DNA of 64,000 bases from Pithys albifrons albifrons (Eukaryota; Chordata; Aves; Passeriformes; Thamnophilidae). This document shows positions 23,797 to 35,092 of the stretch, piece after piece. The DNA lies in contig NC_092497.1 of the NCBI RefSeq assembly GCF_047495875.1, positions 71,950,112-72,014,111 of the forward strand, written 5' to 3'. The first letter of the stretch is position 1. Each line of letters opens with the position of its first letter. The notes beneath the pieces are model-generated. The model was not told the origin of the DNA. It was given only the letters and a program-made list of their open reading frames with translations, and searched no databases. A program made the position numbers and the translations under genes.

Positions 23797-25767
23797 AATA
23801 AGGAATATGTCTAAGTTGCTTTGTAATGGCACTCTGGCTACCAGGAACCCATCATAGGGTACTCTGGATTGGCTTTCTTTGGTTATCTGCATAGGATGAA
23901 AAAATGTCAAGCAGCCTCAGCCAAGCATGTGCCTATTTTGAGGTGTTGTTGACTTGTCCATGTCTAATCACAGATCAAATAGAAAATATGCATTTTGGCT
24001 GGTAACGTATTAAACCCCATATCAACAGAAAAGACCTTCAAGGGCAAGGGCTGCAAGATGTAGAAAACAATATAAAATAATTTATATTATTTTATAAAAA
24101 ATAAAAATAATAAAAATTTAAAAATCTCAGAGTGATGTAATAATGTCAAAAGATAAATGCAAAAAAGGAGTCTTGGTTGTGCATGATATTACAGTATAAA
24201 AGGTTAAAAAAATTGCTTAGGCATATATAAGAAAACTTGTTCAGAGTGAAAAAGTCTTTTTGAAAGACCTATGAAAAGGATTTAGGTTTTTATTTCCTCA
24301 CAATGGTGGACCCCCTAGAGCAAATACTCCTGCTAATTAAAGAAATACAGTCATATGCTGTCCTCTTTTTAGACCTGTGTAATGACTAAGTTCAGAGAAT
24401 TTGTTTCAGATTTGCACAACCATAGCCAGGATAGTCTGATCACATGTGCAAGGCAGCTATTAGGGAGGAATTTCACTGAAATCAGTGTTCTCAGTTCTTG
24501 GCCTGAAAGGAAATCTCCCACTGGAAATCAGTCAAAGAGTATAAAAGAATTATGTGACCATTTCCACTCTGCATCAGGTTGTTGAGGTGGCCACTGTATT
24601 AATTACAGAAGTCGACCATTATCAAAGAGAAGAGGTTATGTATAAGATGACCACTGTATCTTGGTCATAGAATTCTTGTATTATTCTGTAGCTTGGTCTC
24701 AGAAAGGTACAAGAGTATGCTACCTTCACACTTTCTATTTTAAGAAAAATCTTCTTTATTTGCAGCACCACTAGAAAAGGAGAGAGGAGCTGAAAAGGCT
24801 TAACATCACCTGGGTGAGAAACTCATATGGAAAGGCAGAATTTGTTATCAGTGATAAGTACTCATATAACCACTGGGTCTCAGCTGTTCTTATCTTTAAT
24901 GAACTCATGATTACACCCTCACTGTAATTCAGAAGGTATTTTTATCCCAACTTTGTGCATAGCAAATTGAAACAAAAAGAGACTAAATTAATTAACCAAG
25001 AACAACCAAATAAGGCAAGAAATGGTGAAAGCAGGTAAGCACAGTGAGGAAAAAGTTTGGCTCTGAAAATAATGGAAAAAAAAAACATAGAAAAAAGCAT
25101 GTAAGCAAAGGTAATATTGGAGAACAGGGAAGTTTAAATTTACAGCTAGCTCAACAATCAGTAAGAAATGCTTCAATAGATGTGGAATTTGAAAAACACA
25201 TTGCCAAGTTTAAGGAATATATTATGTACATATTTGCAGAAGTCTGGCCTTAAGAGCTTTATAGGCACATTTCAGAAATCTAAACAGAAACCGTATATAG
25301 AGAAATAGAAATTTTCACATATTACAAAGTTGTAAAGCAAGATTGCTTACCATACAGGAATGAGCCAGTAATCTCAGCATTGTAAGGAAGTTGGAGGTCA
25401 TTTGTTTGAAGGCTTGGAGGGGAACAAAACAGAATTAAGATGGGTGGAAATGTTTTGCAGCTGGTGGAGGGTGATCAGTGAATCTGCAGCCTGTATATTC
25501 TGAGTTGCCATACAGGTTTCAGAAGCCTTTCCACATAAGCTCTGTGTGGTCTGCTGAATTCAATAGATTTTAGTAGTACAGCAGCTGCACTCCATTGACA
25601 CTCCTCCAAATGGTAGGCACCACTCAATGAACAATGAATTTCCTATCAGGATACTTTCCATCACCATATGACATCAATTCCAGACACTTTTCCATACATT
25701 TACAATTTCAAATAAAAACTACACAGCTGTACAAAAGATACAAATACAAAAGGAGTGGTTTCCTGAT
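23797..25767. other. Intergenic DNA
   Basis: AT-rich, with an AT palindrome at 24071-24096 and no gene recognised. Confidence 0.5.
24071..24096. repeat. AT-only perfect inverted repeat
   Basis: TATAAAATAAT (24071-24081) and ATTATTTTATA (24086-24096) are perfect reverse complements around a TTAT loop, inside an A/T-rich patch. Confidence 0.9.
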
Positions 25768-26358
25768 TCTCTAGGGTTGAGCTGGCAAAATGCTAACTGT
25801 CCAAGACAGAAAGTTAGCCTCTGGCTGAGAAAAGCAAGAAGGGGAAAAACACCTCTTAAACTAGGTTTATGCTGAAACTATGTGCATTTATAGAGAAAAG
25901 AGAAAATTAAGAAAATTACAATATAACACACACACAAGTACAAGTTAGGTATAGCAACAATTTTCTACTTCCCACCAAAAACAGATTCTATCACTCTGGA
26001 TCTATAAGCACCCCCAGAAGACACAGCAAAGAACAGAAAGAGTAACAACAAAATGTTTCTACTTCCCTGAAACTCAAAGAAAGAGCAAGTAGGGGCAGCA
26101 GGAGCAGGGCCTAGCACAGTAGAAGGGCTGTAGCACATCCTCCTTTTACTTCAGCCAGATGAAACTGACTAAGTCACACCCACACACTGGGTTTTACTCC
26201 TTTTGAGATGATGTCGTAATACGGTATGGAATAAAATATTATTGGCTAGAAGAAGTCAGCTGTTAGCTAGCCCAGCCCAGCTCAAGTCAGCTGACAATCC
26301 CAGGCCTGATCTGAACTTTAAAGCCTAAATTTAGGCCTACTTGGCTAAACCCGTAACA
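25768..26358 (-). mobile_element. Solo LTR, ERVL-like family, with 5-bp target duplication
   Basis: A 591-bp LTR. On the - strand it starts TGTTACGGGTTTAGCC and ends GCTCAACCCTAGAG plus a degraded CA end. It is flanked by a perfect CTGAT duplication (25763-25767 and 26359-26363), as expected of ERVL-class integration. Two relatives lie at 1962-2527 and 28198-28779. No internal retroviral region is attached, so it is a solo LTR left by recombination. Non-coding. Confidence 0.85.
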
Positions 26359-26707
26359 CTGATTTACTGCAATTTCCACATTTCAGTGCTCCCCTGCCTC
26401 TTTTTCATCCATTCTGCATTTATGTATTTCTCATGTAGCATATTTTATACTGACCAAAACAATGGATTTTATCTGCCTCAGATTGCAAATACATACAAAT
26501 GTCTGTGTGTAGGAAATGTATACTACGTATACACACACAAAAATACAGAAAGAGAGCAATAGTTTCCTAGTGCATCATTCATCACTGTTCTGCACTTGCA
26601 TACCCATCGCAATGAAATCCTTGAAAAACTAGGTTAAAAAGGAGGATTATTTTTTATGAAAGTACATTTCAGGAGACTTGGAAGTCTTTTGAAAGGGTTC
26701 TAGAGAG

Positions 26708-27430
26708 TGCTAAGGTCTCCCCTCATTCTCCTCCTCTCAAGGCTAAACAACCCCAGCTCCCTCAGTTGCCTTTCATAACATTTGTGCTCCAGACCCTTCA
26801 CCAGCTCTGTTGCCCTTCTATGGACACACTGCAGCACCTTACTGTCCATCCTGTAGTGAGTGAGGGGCCCAAAACGGGACAAGGGATTTGAGGTGCACCA
26901 AGTGCCAAGGACAGAGGGTCAATCCTTTTCCTAGTCCTGCTGGCTACTTTATACCTGATGCAGGATGCCATGGGCACTCTTGGCCACCTGGCCACACTAC
27001 TGGCTCATGTTCAGCTGCTGTTGACCAGCACCCCCAGGTCCTTTTCCTCTGGGCATCTTTCCAGCCACTCTTTTCCAGGCCTGTAGCACTGCCTGTCATT
27101 GTGACCCAAGGGCAGGACCCAGCACTTGGCCTTGTTGAACCTCATACAATTGTCCTCTGATCTTCAATCCAGCCTGTCCAGATCCTTCTGCAGAGCCTTC
27201 CTGCCCTCCAGTAGATCAACACCTGCCTAACATTGTTTCAGCTGGAAACTGAGGGGACACTGGATCCCCTTCTCTAGAACACTGAAAAATATATCAAGCA
27301 GAACTGGTCCCAGTACTAAGCCTTGTCACACCCCACTTATGACTGGCCACCAACTGGACTTGACTCCATTCACCACCAATTTTTGGGCCTGGCTATCCAG
27401 CCTGTTTTTTGCCCAGTGAACAGTGCAACC
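26708..27430 (-). mobile_element. CR1 LINE fragment, reverse-transcriptase C-terminal region
   Basis: On the - strand, broken frames match CR1 ORF2 C-terminal signatures such as [20 protein letters not shown] and [16 protein letters not shown]. It is truncated at both ends (the 3' ATTCTATG tail is missing) and carries several stops and frameshifts, so it is an old inactive copy. Confidence 0.9.
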
Positions 27431-28045
27431 ATTAATCATGAAATCATTTTGTATCACTAGCATTGCCTATATGAAAAGAATTTTAAGTACTTGTTGAGCT
27501 TTCTAAAATAGGCTTACACCAGCTCTGAGTTTTAGTTTTTCCACTGATGGTTCAGGCAAAATTCAATGGACTTCAATGAGAACATTAAAATTAAAGTCAA
27601 GTCTTGCAAACACACACTGAGTTAATCTCAACAAATGAATAGTCTTATTAACCTCAATGACGACAACTGGACTGCTTGACTATTTTTAATTACTCCTGAG
27701 CAGTCTTCTTTTAGGCTTATGACATTAGTTAATGTTCATTTACAAATGTAGAATCTAATCTTGAGGGTTTGGGGGAAGGTAAAAAAAAAAAAGAAAGAAG
27801 TGGAGGTGAGGCATAAAACAATTTAAATCACAATATCAATTACATTCTTTGAATCTTCCTTAGGTTTTGCAGTGATGCATCATCTAAGTGAAAGTAGAAT
27901 GCTATTTGTTGTTTCAAAGTTAAGTGAGGTTCAGCTCTTATTACTTGCCCGTGGCTGTCCAGTGTATCCTCTTCATTGTTTTCCACGTGGGTAGTAAGAG
28001 GAACCACATATAAGTAAAGTTAGATCTGGATTCCGCAGAGGAACA
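27431..28045. other. Intergenic DNA
   Basis: AT-rich sequence with a poly-A run near 27781. Nothing else recognised. Confidence 0.5.
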
Positions 28046-29220
28046 TGTGCTGGTTTAAAGGTAAGCCAAGAGGAGAAAAGAACCCAACTCCAGAGGGATT
28101 ACAAGTCAGAGCTACCATTTAATTAAAAGATTACAATAAATGCAATGATACAGAGAAAATTTGGCTTTCACTCACAAAATCCAGAAGTATAATCCAGTGT
28201 CTAGGGTTGAGCTGGCAAAATGCCAACTGTCTAAGACAGAGAGAAGGGGTTCCCACTCCCCTCCCCTGCCCACCAGCCAAGGGAAAAAGAGGTAGAGGGG
28301 AAAAAACTCCTAACTAGGTTTATGCTGAAACTAACTACATGTATTTGTACAGAAAAAAAAAAAAGAGAAAATTACAATACAGACTTACATAAGTTAGAAA
28401 TAACAAGAAATAACTCTCTACTCCTCATTGAAAACAAATTCTATCACTGTAGTTTTATAAGCACCCCAAAAGACACCCAGCAAAGAACAGAAAGAGTAAC
28501 AACAAAATGTTTCTACTTCCCTGAAACTCAAACAAAAATGCAAGTAGTAACAGCAGCAGAAGCAGGGCCTAGCACAGTAGAAGAGCTACAGCACATCCTC
28601 CTTCTACTTCAGTCATGATGGAACTGAGCGAACGCCTCCCACTGCTGAACTCATATCTTAGGTTTGCATCATCTGGTATGAAATATTTCCTTGGTTACCC
28701 AGTCAGGGTATAGCTGTCTCCTCCAATCCACGTAGATTCTCCAAGCCTGCCAATCCGAGGCCTAACTAAAACCACTACACCCAGCACCCTGGGATACAAA
28801 CAGAATGGTGTTCATTAGCTGCTGTGCTGAGGGACATGTAATCCCCCTGAGTTCAAAGTTAAAGAAAAGGAAAACCTTTTGGTGAGGATGATGGTGGCAT
28901 TCTGGTCACGAGAGGCAGTCACAGTCCTGTTGAGGTTCTGATCTTCCTCTGGATCCAATGACTAGTACCAGAAGTCCCCAAACCCCAAGGTTATATATGC
29001 TTAGGTTCAGATGGGAATGCCCAGTACCTCACCCAGGGAGAGGAGTTTCACAATGAGTGATTTGCTCTGTGAGTCAAGGGATATTTTTAGAATACTTGAT
29101 GGTCCATTAACAGACATGACCCCTCAGTTTGGGTGTGAAGGTGCTAATGACTTCCTGGTGGGAGTTACCACACCTGAGCCATTGATGTGAAGACCCTATC
29201 TCACAGAGTTCCCTAACACA
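28046..29220 (-). mobile_element. Older LTR-like repeat, split by a younger LTR
   Basis: Read on the - strand, the interval begins TGTGTTAGGGAACTC, has a TATA-like CATATATAACC (about 28995 on +), continues to 28780, is interrupted by the LTR at 28198-28779, resumes at 28197, has ATTAAA near 28116 and ends in AACCAGCACA. TG...CA ends, TATA and polyA spacing suggest an LTR of about 590 bp once the insertion is removed. Classification rests on architecture; I found no outer target-site duplication. Confidence 0.5.
28198..28779 (-). mobile_element. Solo LTR, ERVL-like family, nested insertion
   Basis: A 582-bp relative of the LTRs at 25768-26358 and 1962-2527. Shared + strand start: TGTCTAGGGTTGAGCTGGC. 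The flanks TCCAG (28193-28197) and CCCAG (28780-28784) form a 4/5-matching target duplication, placing the insertion inside an older repeat. The near-exact shared blocks, such as CACCCCAAAAGACACC and AACAACAAAATGTTTCTACT, show it is the closest sibling of the 25768 copy. Confidence 0.85.
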
Positions 29221-30298
29221 CAGCTTGTAGCCTGAGAGGTCAGGTGTGCCCTGGGCAGCTGCTGCAAGTGGTCCATTATTAACAGTTCATGAGAAATTAC
29301 ATAGAAGTGTAGAATACACAGCTTTGGTTACACCTGCACAGTGATAAACTGGTCCCAGGCACCATAACTAGGACAGAACATTTAATTACATTTGCTAACA
29401 GTTTACTTGAAGTGTTCATCACCTGCTCATACTAGTGATACTTAGCCCCAACATCAGGCAAAGGCATTGGGGGGGCAGATTCAAGATACTGAACCTTTTC
29501 AAGTTACATTATCTGCCATTAGAAGAAGCCATTTGTACCTGTATGCCCATTGTAGCGCTAAGGCTTGAGTTGTGTACTGTTTCAAAAGTACTTCCACCTC
29601 ACAGGACATAAGATGTTACAGTGTATCCCAGAATAAGGTGGCAATTTCCTTCAAATACTGTGTCTGCTGCTGTCACTGATGTAACACACACTGGTGCTGC
29701 TGCTGCAATCAGATCTAATCATACAGAGCAGTGTGCAACCAGTCCCTGGTGAGGTCCTAATTTCAATGTTATCACTCCACTGGCTATTGGTGTTTGTTCA
29801 CATGCATATAAATTGAAGGGCACCATATGATTTGTGAGCCTGAGAGTGAGAGCTGATGTCAAAGCTCTATCCCTTAAAAAATTCTCTACCACTTACTACA
29901 ATCAACGGGAGACTGAAATGCTCCAACAGTGATAGCAATCACTCCTTGCCAGGAGTATGTCTCAAACTTTCCACATTACCCTTCAGCGGAGCAAGTGCTG
30001 TACAGTTATAGGCAGTCAAGCAATGCTATGGGCCTTGCTTGCACTAATACAGAGTTGTCATCTATGAACTACTTCGGGATAAAGTTCAGTATGGCATTTC
30101 CCAGACTAATCTTGTTAGTTGCAGAGTATTCCCTGGTGAAAGTTAAACATCTTCCACTCCTATTCATCCCAACAGCCTTTGAGTATACAGATCAGGGACT
30201 TTTCCCTCATTTCTACCCTCACACTGAACTTGCATCAAAGTCCATGGAAGCTCTGTGTGCATGGACCATTTCAAAAGAGCCTTAATCCTAATCATAAA
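29221..30298. other. Intergenic DNA
   Basis: A 118-codon open frame (29929-30285, +) lies here but resembles nothing I know. It may include eroded retroelement sequence next to the LTR. No gene called. Confidence 0.45.
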
Positions 30299-30454
30299 GG
30301 CAGATGAACCTCAGGAGTTAAAGGGTGGGGCCAGTTCTGCGCATGCTGTGCCTCACCTAAAAAAACCACTGCGCAGGCTGGAAGGGCACACCCACGTGGG
30401 GAGAGCCCTGCCCAAATCTGCATTTGCAAAGCCCAGCCATGCTGATGCTGCTGA
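30299..30454 (+). mobile_element. 5S-rRNA-derived SINE, 5'-truncated copy
   Basis: Matches the 3' body of the SINEs at 45339-45645 and 59116-59425. It begins at GATGAACCTCAGGAG and includes CTGGAAGGGCACACCCACGT and GGGGAGAGCCCTGCCC, ending in a short ATGCTGATGCTG tail. The 5S-like head with its RNA polymerase III promoter is missing, so this copy was truncated on insertion. Confidence 0.85.
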
Positions 30455-31311
30455 AAAGCTAAAACTGTATTTTATTATCAGGCTTAAGAGATTTAAAATA
30501 AATATATTCTAATAGTGGCAGGCTTTGCTGCTATTGATTTCTGCACTATGTTCTAAACTGTAAGTTTCCTTATTCCTTCCCTCATTATTAAAGCTAGAAT
30601 TGCTTTCTGGCTTGGATAAAATTCCACATAAGAAATTAAATATGCAGATTAGGCCATGACCACATTATCAGTGCTATTACTGTATGATTTTCATTTGGAT
30701 AGTAACTTTCACTGGGAGACCTCACAGCACATTACAAATACTGCCAAAAGTACCTTCTGGTATTTTCTGGAGAACATTACCAATGCCTCACCGCTCATGG
30801 GATGACTGTCCCCTACTAAAATAACAGAATAGCCTAGGGAAAGAGTAACTGGAGCTAGACTCCTGTCTAGTTTTAATCTGGGAACCAAACTCCCAGGCCA
30901 GAGAACAGGACAGTCTTCATAGATTTGCTGACCTTTTAAAAAAATTTGTTACATAAACTGGTGGGTACTAAGCCTATTCGACAGCCCAATTCAAGCTAGC
31001 TCAATTCCACTTCTACTGTTTTCTCTATAACAGATAGGCCACATTAAGACCAGCAGGAAATTGTGTTGGAGACACCTCCCAGAAGCGTCAAATTTCTCTC
31101 AAACTTGACTGGGGAAAGCAGATATTTGCAACATAATCTGCAGCTTTGAATCAATCCCAGTTATGGCTTTGGCACTAATGCTGCCTTCGTAAACCCCAAG
31201 TATTTCTGTTATATAATGGAAGGCATTGAAACCTGGGGACTGGCAACTACAGAAAACGTGTCAGTTTCACAGCCATATAAGACTTGTACAATGAAAGGCA
31301 ATCAAAAACAA
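30455..31311. other. Intergenic DNA
   Basis: Unique-looking sequence. A patch near 30710-30900 looks like a very old interspersed repeat, but I cannot assign it. Confidence 0.4.
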
Positions 31312-31949
31312 TATCTGAGTCAGCAGCGCCCTGGTAGCCAGGAGGGCCAACCATGTCCTGGGGGGCATCAGGCATAACATCGACAGCCAGTTGAGGGAGG
31401 GGATTGTCCCTCTCTGCTTTGTACTGGGGTGGCCTCAGCTTGAATATTGTGTGCAATTGTGGGCACCACAATGTAAGAAAGATACTAAGCCATTAGAGAA
31501 TGTCCAAAGGAGTACAACAAAGATGAAGAGCCTTGAGGGGAAGCCATATGAGGAGGGGCTGAGGGCAACTGGTGTGTTCAGCCTGGAGAAGAGGAGACTG
31601 AGGGGAGACCTCATTGCAGTTACAACTTCCTCGTGAGAAGAAGAGGAGGGGCAGGCATTGATCTCTTCTCTGTGGTGACCAGTGACAGCACCTGAGGGAA
31701 TGGCCTGAAGTTGTGTCAGGGGAGGTTTAGGTTGGCCTTTAGAAAAAGGTTCTTCACCCAGCGTGTGGTTGAGCACTGAACAGGCTCCCCAGGGAAGTGG
31801 TCACAGCACCAAACTGACAGAGTTCAAGAAGTGTTTGGATGATGCTCTTGAGCACTTGCTGTGACTCTTGGGAAGGGTCCCATGTATGACTAAGGGTTGA
31901 TGATCCTTGTGGGTCCTTTCCAACTGAGCACATTCTGTAATTCTGTGAT
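31312..31949 (+). mobile_element. CR1 LINE, 3' end fragment
   Basis: The + strand carries degraded CR1 ORF2 C-terminal sequence (for example [17 protein letters not shown]), then CR1 3' UTR ending ATTCTGTAATTCTGTGAT. Frames are broken and the copy is 5'-truncated. Confidence 0.88.
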
Positions 31950-33553
31950 CTGTCAATTTAAGTGTGTCCTTTAAGAGAAATCTTCTACTGTTTTCCTGTT
32001 TTTGAGATACTGGGATAGAAAAATATGTTATTAAAACAGATTGAGACCATAGGACAGTACATAGTTTCCCAAAGATCAGATAGGTTCCTTTTGTCCCAAG
32101 TCGCGACTGATCCTCTAGAGGTACCAAAAGCACTTTGTGAGAGTGTTCATGTTACATACACTCAATGTTCTCATGTATCAATGTTTTTGATGACCCGCAT
32201 GAAACTCAGCAGTTAGGAACAGTGCTGACAATCAGGCATCACTGTCAAGTAATTCAGAAAATGAATACAATATCCCTGATATTCTGAGACCAAGCATGAA
32301 ACCTCTGGTGAGGTGCTCCTCAATGCAAGAAGCTTCACAGTATCAACATGCTCAGAACTGTCAGCACAAAAATATTTCAAACTACTATATGCTCCTTTAC
32401 CCTCCAGAGATCCCATTGCAATTTTCATCAAATTGAAAGCCACTGTAACTATTGCTCATTTGGGCAATTGCAGACCTGGCAGTGTACTCAGGACTATGGG
32501 TCCCCACTCTAGGGCACAACAGTGGCTAGAGAGCTTTCCTTGGGTAGCATGCTCCTGAGACACACTTCTCCAGTCTAGGCAAGCTCTGCAACATGGCAGC
32601 TATAAAAGGAAAAGCTGCTTGGCTAAAAGGCCAAGAATATGAGGCCCAAAGTATCTCCAAATATGTTAGTAATAAACCAGCTTGTCAACAGCGAGATGTT
32701 CTTAGATGAATCAGAAAACATGGAATAGGAAGAAGAGACTGAACACTGCCTTTGGGTTCATGTCATTGCCTACAGTCACCTAGAGATGGACTGAAATGGA
32801 TCCATGTGAAAGGTCCTACATATTCTTTAACTTATCTTTGGATACTGCATATTCAGCAGCAATGACAAGTGGGATTCCATCCTGAGCAGAGCGTGCTTAG
32901 CCAAAAGCCACCTCACAAATACTCGTACGTGCTGTTTGCAAAGAGTTGCTGCTGAGGTTATGGAGGAAGAAAGCAGTCTACGTGATCTGTGGGACCTGAC
33001 TGATCTTCACTTTGTATGTACAGATGTAGGGAGTCACTTCGGGGCTTTTTGTGGCTCTTGTAGTGTCAGGGTATGCTTTTCCACTAATTCAATGGAGGCA
33101 GGAGCAGGGCTCTTTGGATGTCATAAACTACCTATGGCTTTAATTGGTGAAACTGGAAACAATATATCCCTAATCTTTTTAAATGAAGAAACTGATAGAA
33201 ATTGTAGATGGACTTGTCTACATTTACTTTTGGTTTTGATTTGACAGCATTCCACTACTTCCAGTTCAAACTCAGAGTAGACAATCTTGAGTAACACTAG
33301 AGAATCATCTAACACTTATCAATCAAAATCCTTTCAAAATACTTGTGATTTTCTTTGAAAATATTCCTACTGATAGCCATTTATATGTATGCCTTGTAGA
33401 AGTTGCCTATAGCTTTGATGTTCAGGAATTAAAGACTATTAATGGAGACTACAACCTCTTTTGTTACTGCAGCATGGTTACATCTTGATAACACGGCATT
33501 GATTAAAATACAGCAGAACTGAGCTTAAACTCTTCTTCTGCCTTTGAGAAAGC
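31950..33553. other. Intergenic DNA upstream of FOCAD
   Basis: No gene or clear repeat recognised. Short frames of about 100 codons or less appear random. Confidence 0.5.
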
Positions 33554-33605
33554 TGCAGACTCGATGATCTCAGAGGTCTTTTCCACCCTAATTGATTCTG
33601 TGATT
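33554..33605 (+). mobile_element. CR1 LINE tail remnant
   Basis: A fragment of about 50 bp with GATGATCTCAGAGGTCTTTT and the ending TGATTCTGTGATT, the last bases of a CR1 3' UTR. Confidence 0.75.
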
Positions 33606-33799
33606 AAAGTGCAGCAATCAGAGCATCATTTATTTTTCCTGTCCAGGGTTTTCCTGATGTCCCTCCAACTTGATTGGCGACTGCCGGTCAAAGCATGTCA
33701 GAAGCTCAGCACCCTCACTCTGCGGTAGTTTTGGAAGTGACAGGCGTTTATTTCCCCTCCCGCTGATGAGCCGGCTCTCACCTCCCGTCTCGCTTCCCG

Positions 33800-33891
33800 C
33801 AGGCCGCGGCGCCTGCGCCGCCCGCTGCGCCTGCGCCCCGGGCAGCCGCTTTCTGGGGGCGGTGCCGCGGAGCTGCCGGAACCGAGCCGAG
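33800..33891 (+). other. FOCAD: Candidate noncoding first exon of FOCAD
   Basis: A GC-rich stretch ending GAACCGAGCCGAG with a good donor GTACGG at 33892. FOCAD in other vertebrates has noncoding 5' exons, and the exon carrying the start codon here has its own acceptor, so at least one upstream exon must exist. This is the best-placed donor in the island, but the exon start is a guess and other donors are possible. Confidence 0.4.
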
Positions 33892-33900
33892 GTACGGGGA

Positions 33901-34548
33901 GCGGGGCGGCTGTGCTGCCGGGCCGAGGGGTGCGTGGCGGTGGGGGCGGCTGTGCTGCAGGGCCGAGGGGTGCGTGGCGGCGGGGGCGGCTGTGCTGCCG
34001 GGCCCGGGGGGTGAGGGGCGGCGGGGGCGGCTGTGCTGCCGGGCCTGGGGAGTGAGGGGCGGCGGGGGCGGCTGTGCTGCCGGGCCTGGGGAGTGAGGGG
34101 CGGTGGGGGCGGCTGTGCTGCCGGGCCGAGGGGTGCGTGGCGGCGGGGGCGGCTGTGCTGCAGGGCCGAGGGGTGCGTGGCGGCGGGGGCGGCTGTGCTG
34201 CAGGGCCGGGGGGTGCGTGGCGGTGGGGGCGGCTGTGCTGCAGGGCCGAGGGGTGCGTGGCGGTGGGGGCGGCTGTGCTGCCGGGCCGGGGTTGCGGAGC
34301 GGAGCGGCGGCTGTGCTGCCGGGCCGGGGGTGAGGGGCGGCGGGGGCGGCTGTGCTGCCGGGCCTGGGGAATGAGGGGCGGCGAGGGCGGCTGTGCTGCC
34401 GGGCCCGGGGGGGTGCGGAGCGGAGCGGCGAGGGCGGCTGTGCTGCCGGGCCGGGGAGGTGCGGAGCGGAGCGGCGAGGGCGGCTGTGCTGCCGGGCCGG
34501 GCCGAGGGGTGCGGGGCGGCGGGGGCGGCTGTGCTGCCGGCTGGGGAC
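33901..34548 (+). repeat. GC-rich minisatellite, 16 units of about 40 bp
   Basis: The core GGCGGCTGTGCTGCCGGGCC recurs 16 times (TGTGCTGC at 33911, 33951, 33991, 34032, 34073, 34114, 34154, 34194, 34234, 34274, 34312, 34351, 34392, 34439, 34485 and 34530). Spacings are 40-41 bp in the first two-thirds and 38-47 bp later. Spacer variants include GAGGGGTGCGTGGCGGNG and GAGTGAGGGGCGGCG. The + strand is dense in runs of four or more G. Long frames through it on both strands (up to 368 codons) are low-complexity and are not called as genes. Confidence 0.95.
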
Positions 34549-34600
34549 GCCTGTAGCGCAGGGCAGCGGGACGGGAGCCCACGTGCCGCCGCGTCTTGGT

Positions 34601-35092
34601 CGGGCGATGGGACGCATCAGTTGCGTCAGACCAGTAGCGGAGTAAAGGCGGCTGCCGCTACTGACTTGTGTGAGACGGTGTTGTTTGGATTGGTTTTTAT
34701 CTATAGGTGGTGGGTTTAAGGCATCGTGAAGTGCCTCGTACCTCTCAGGCAAGGACAGGTGGGTGTTGGCAGATGTTCTCACTCCGCTGGTTTGGTAGGA
34801 GCACCGTTTTGAATCGAAAGTCCTTAAAAATGATGCAAAAGCAAGATATGTTGGAAAAGTCGTCTCAGTGCTCCCTACGCTCATTTTCTATTATTTAGAT
34901 TAACTTACCTAGACCTTTTGGTAGACTGGGATGGACCAGATCTCAAGGTGTAGTGGCATAACAGTCATCTGTAGTTCAGTTGCATTAGCAGTGCTTGTCC
35001 TTCTTATCAGTAGGATGCTGTATTAGATTTACATGACAAGATTTTGGTAGTGAGGAGGCTGCAGAAGTGGTTTCTGTGAGAAGCTTTCCCCA
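34601..35092 (+). other. FOCAD 5' intron, island edge
   Basis: Leaves the CpG island into ordinary sequence. A possible small exon, 34707-34758, is bounded by TCTATAG and GTGGGT. Confidence 0.4.

Larger units (their letters stand above)
33770..34600 (+). promoter_or_regulatory. FOCAD: FOCAD CpG island and promoter region
   Basis: An abrupt GC- and CpG-rich block 1.7 kb upstream of the first coding FOCAD exon and 13 kb from the MLLT3 island. It contains tandem NRF1-like GCGCCTGCGCC/CTGCGCCTGCGCC motifs around 33809-33839. Most of its 3' part is a minisatellite. The gene start is inferred from position; no TATA box is evident. Confidence 0.75.

Noticed and set aside
29929..30285. 118-codon + strand ORF in the intergenic region
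   Set aside because: No domain or family recognised; probably chance or decayed repeat.
33698..34884. Long - strand frames (294 and 368 codons), proline/arginine-rich
   Set aside because: They are translations of the GC-rich minisatellite; repeated composition, no domain, no start or splice support.
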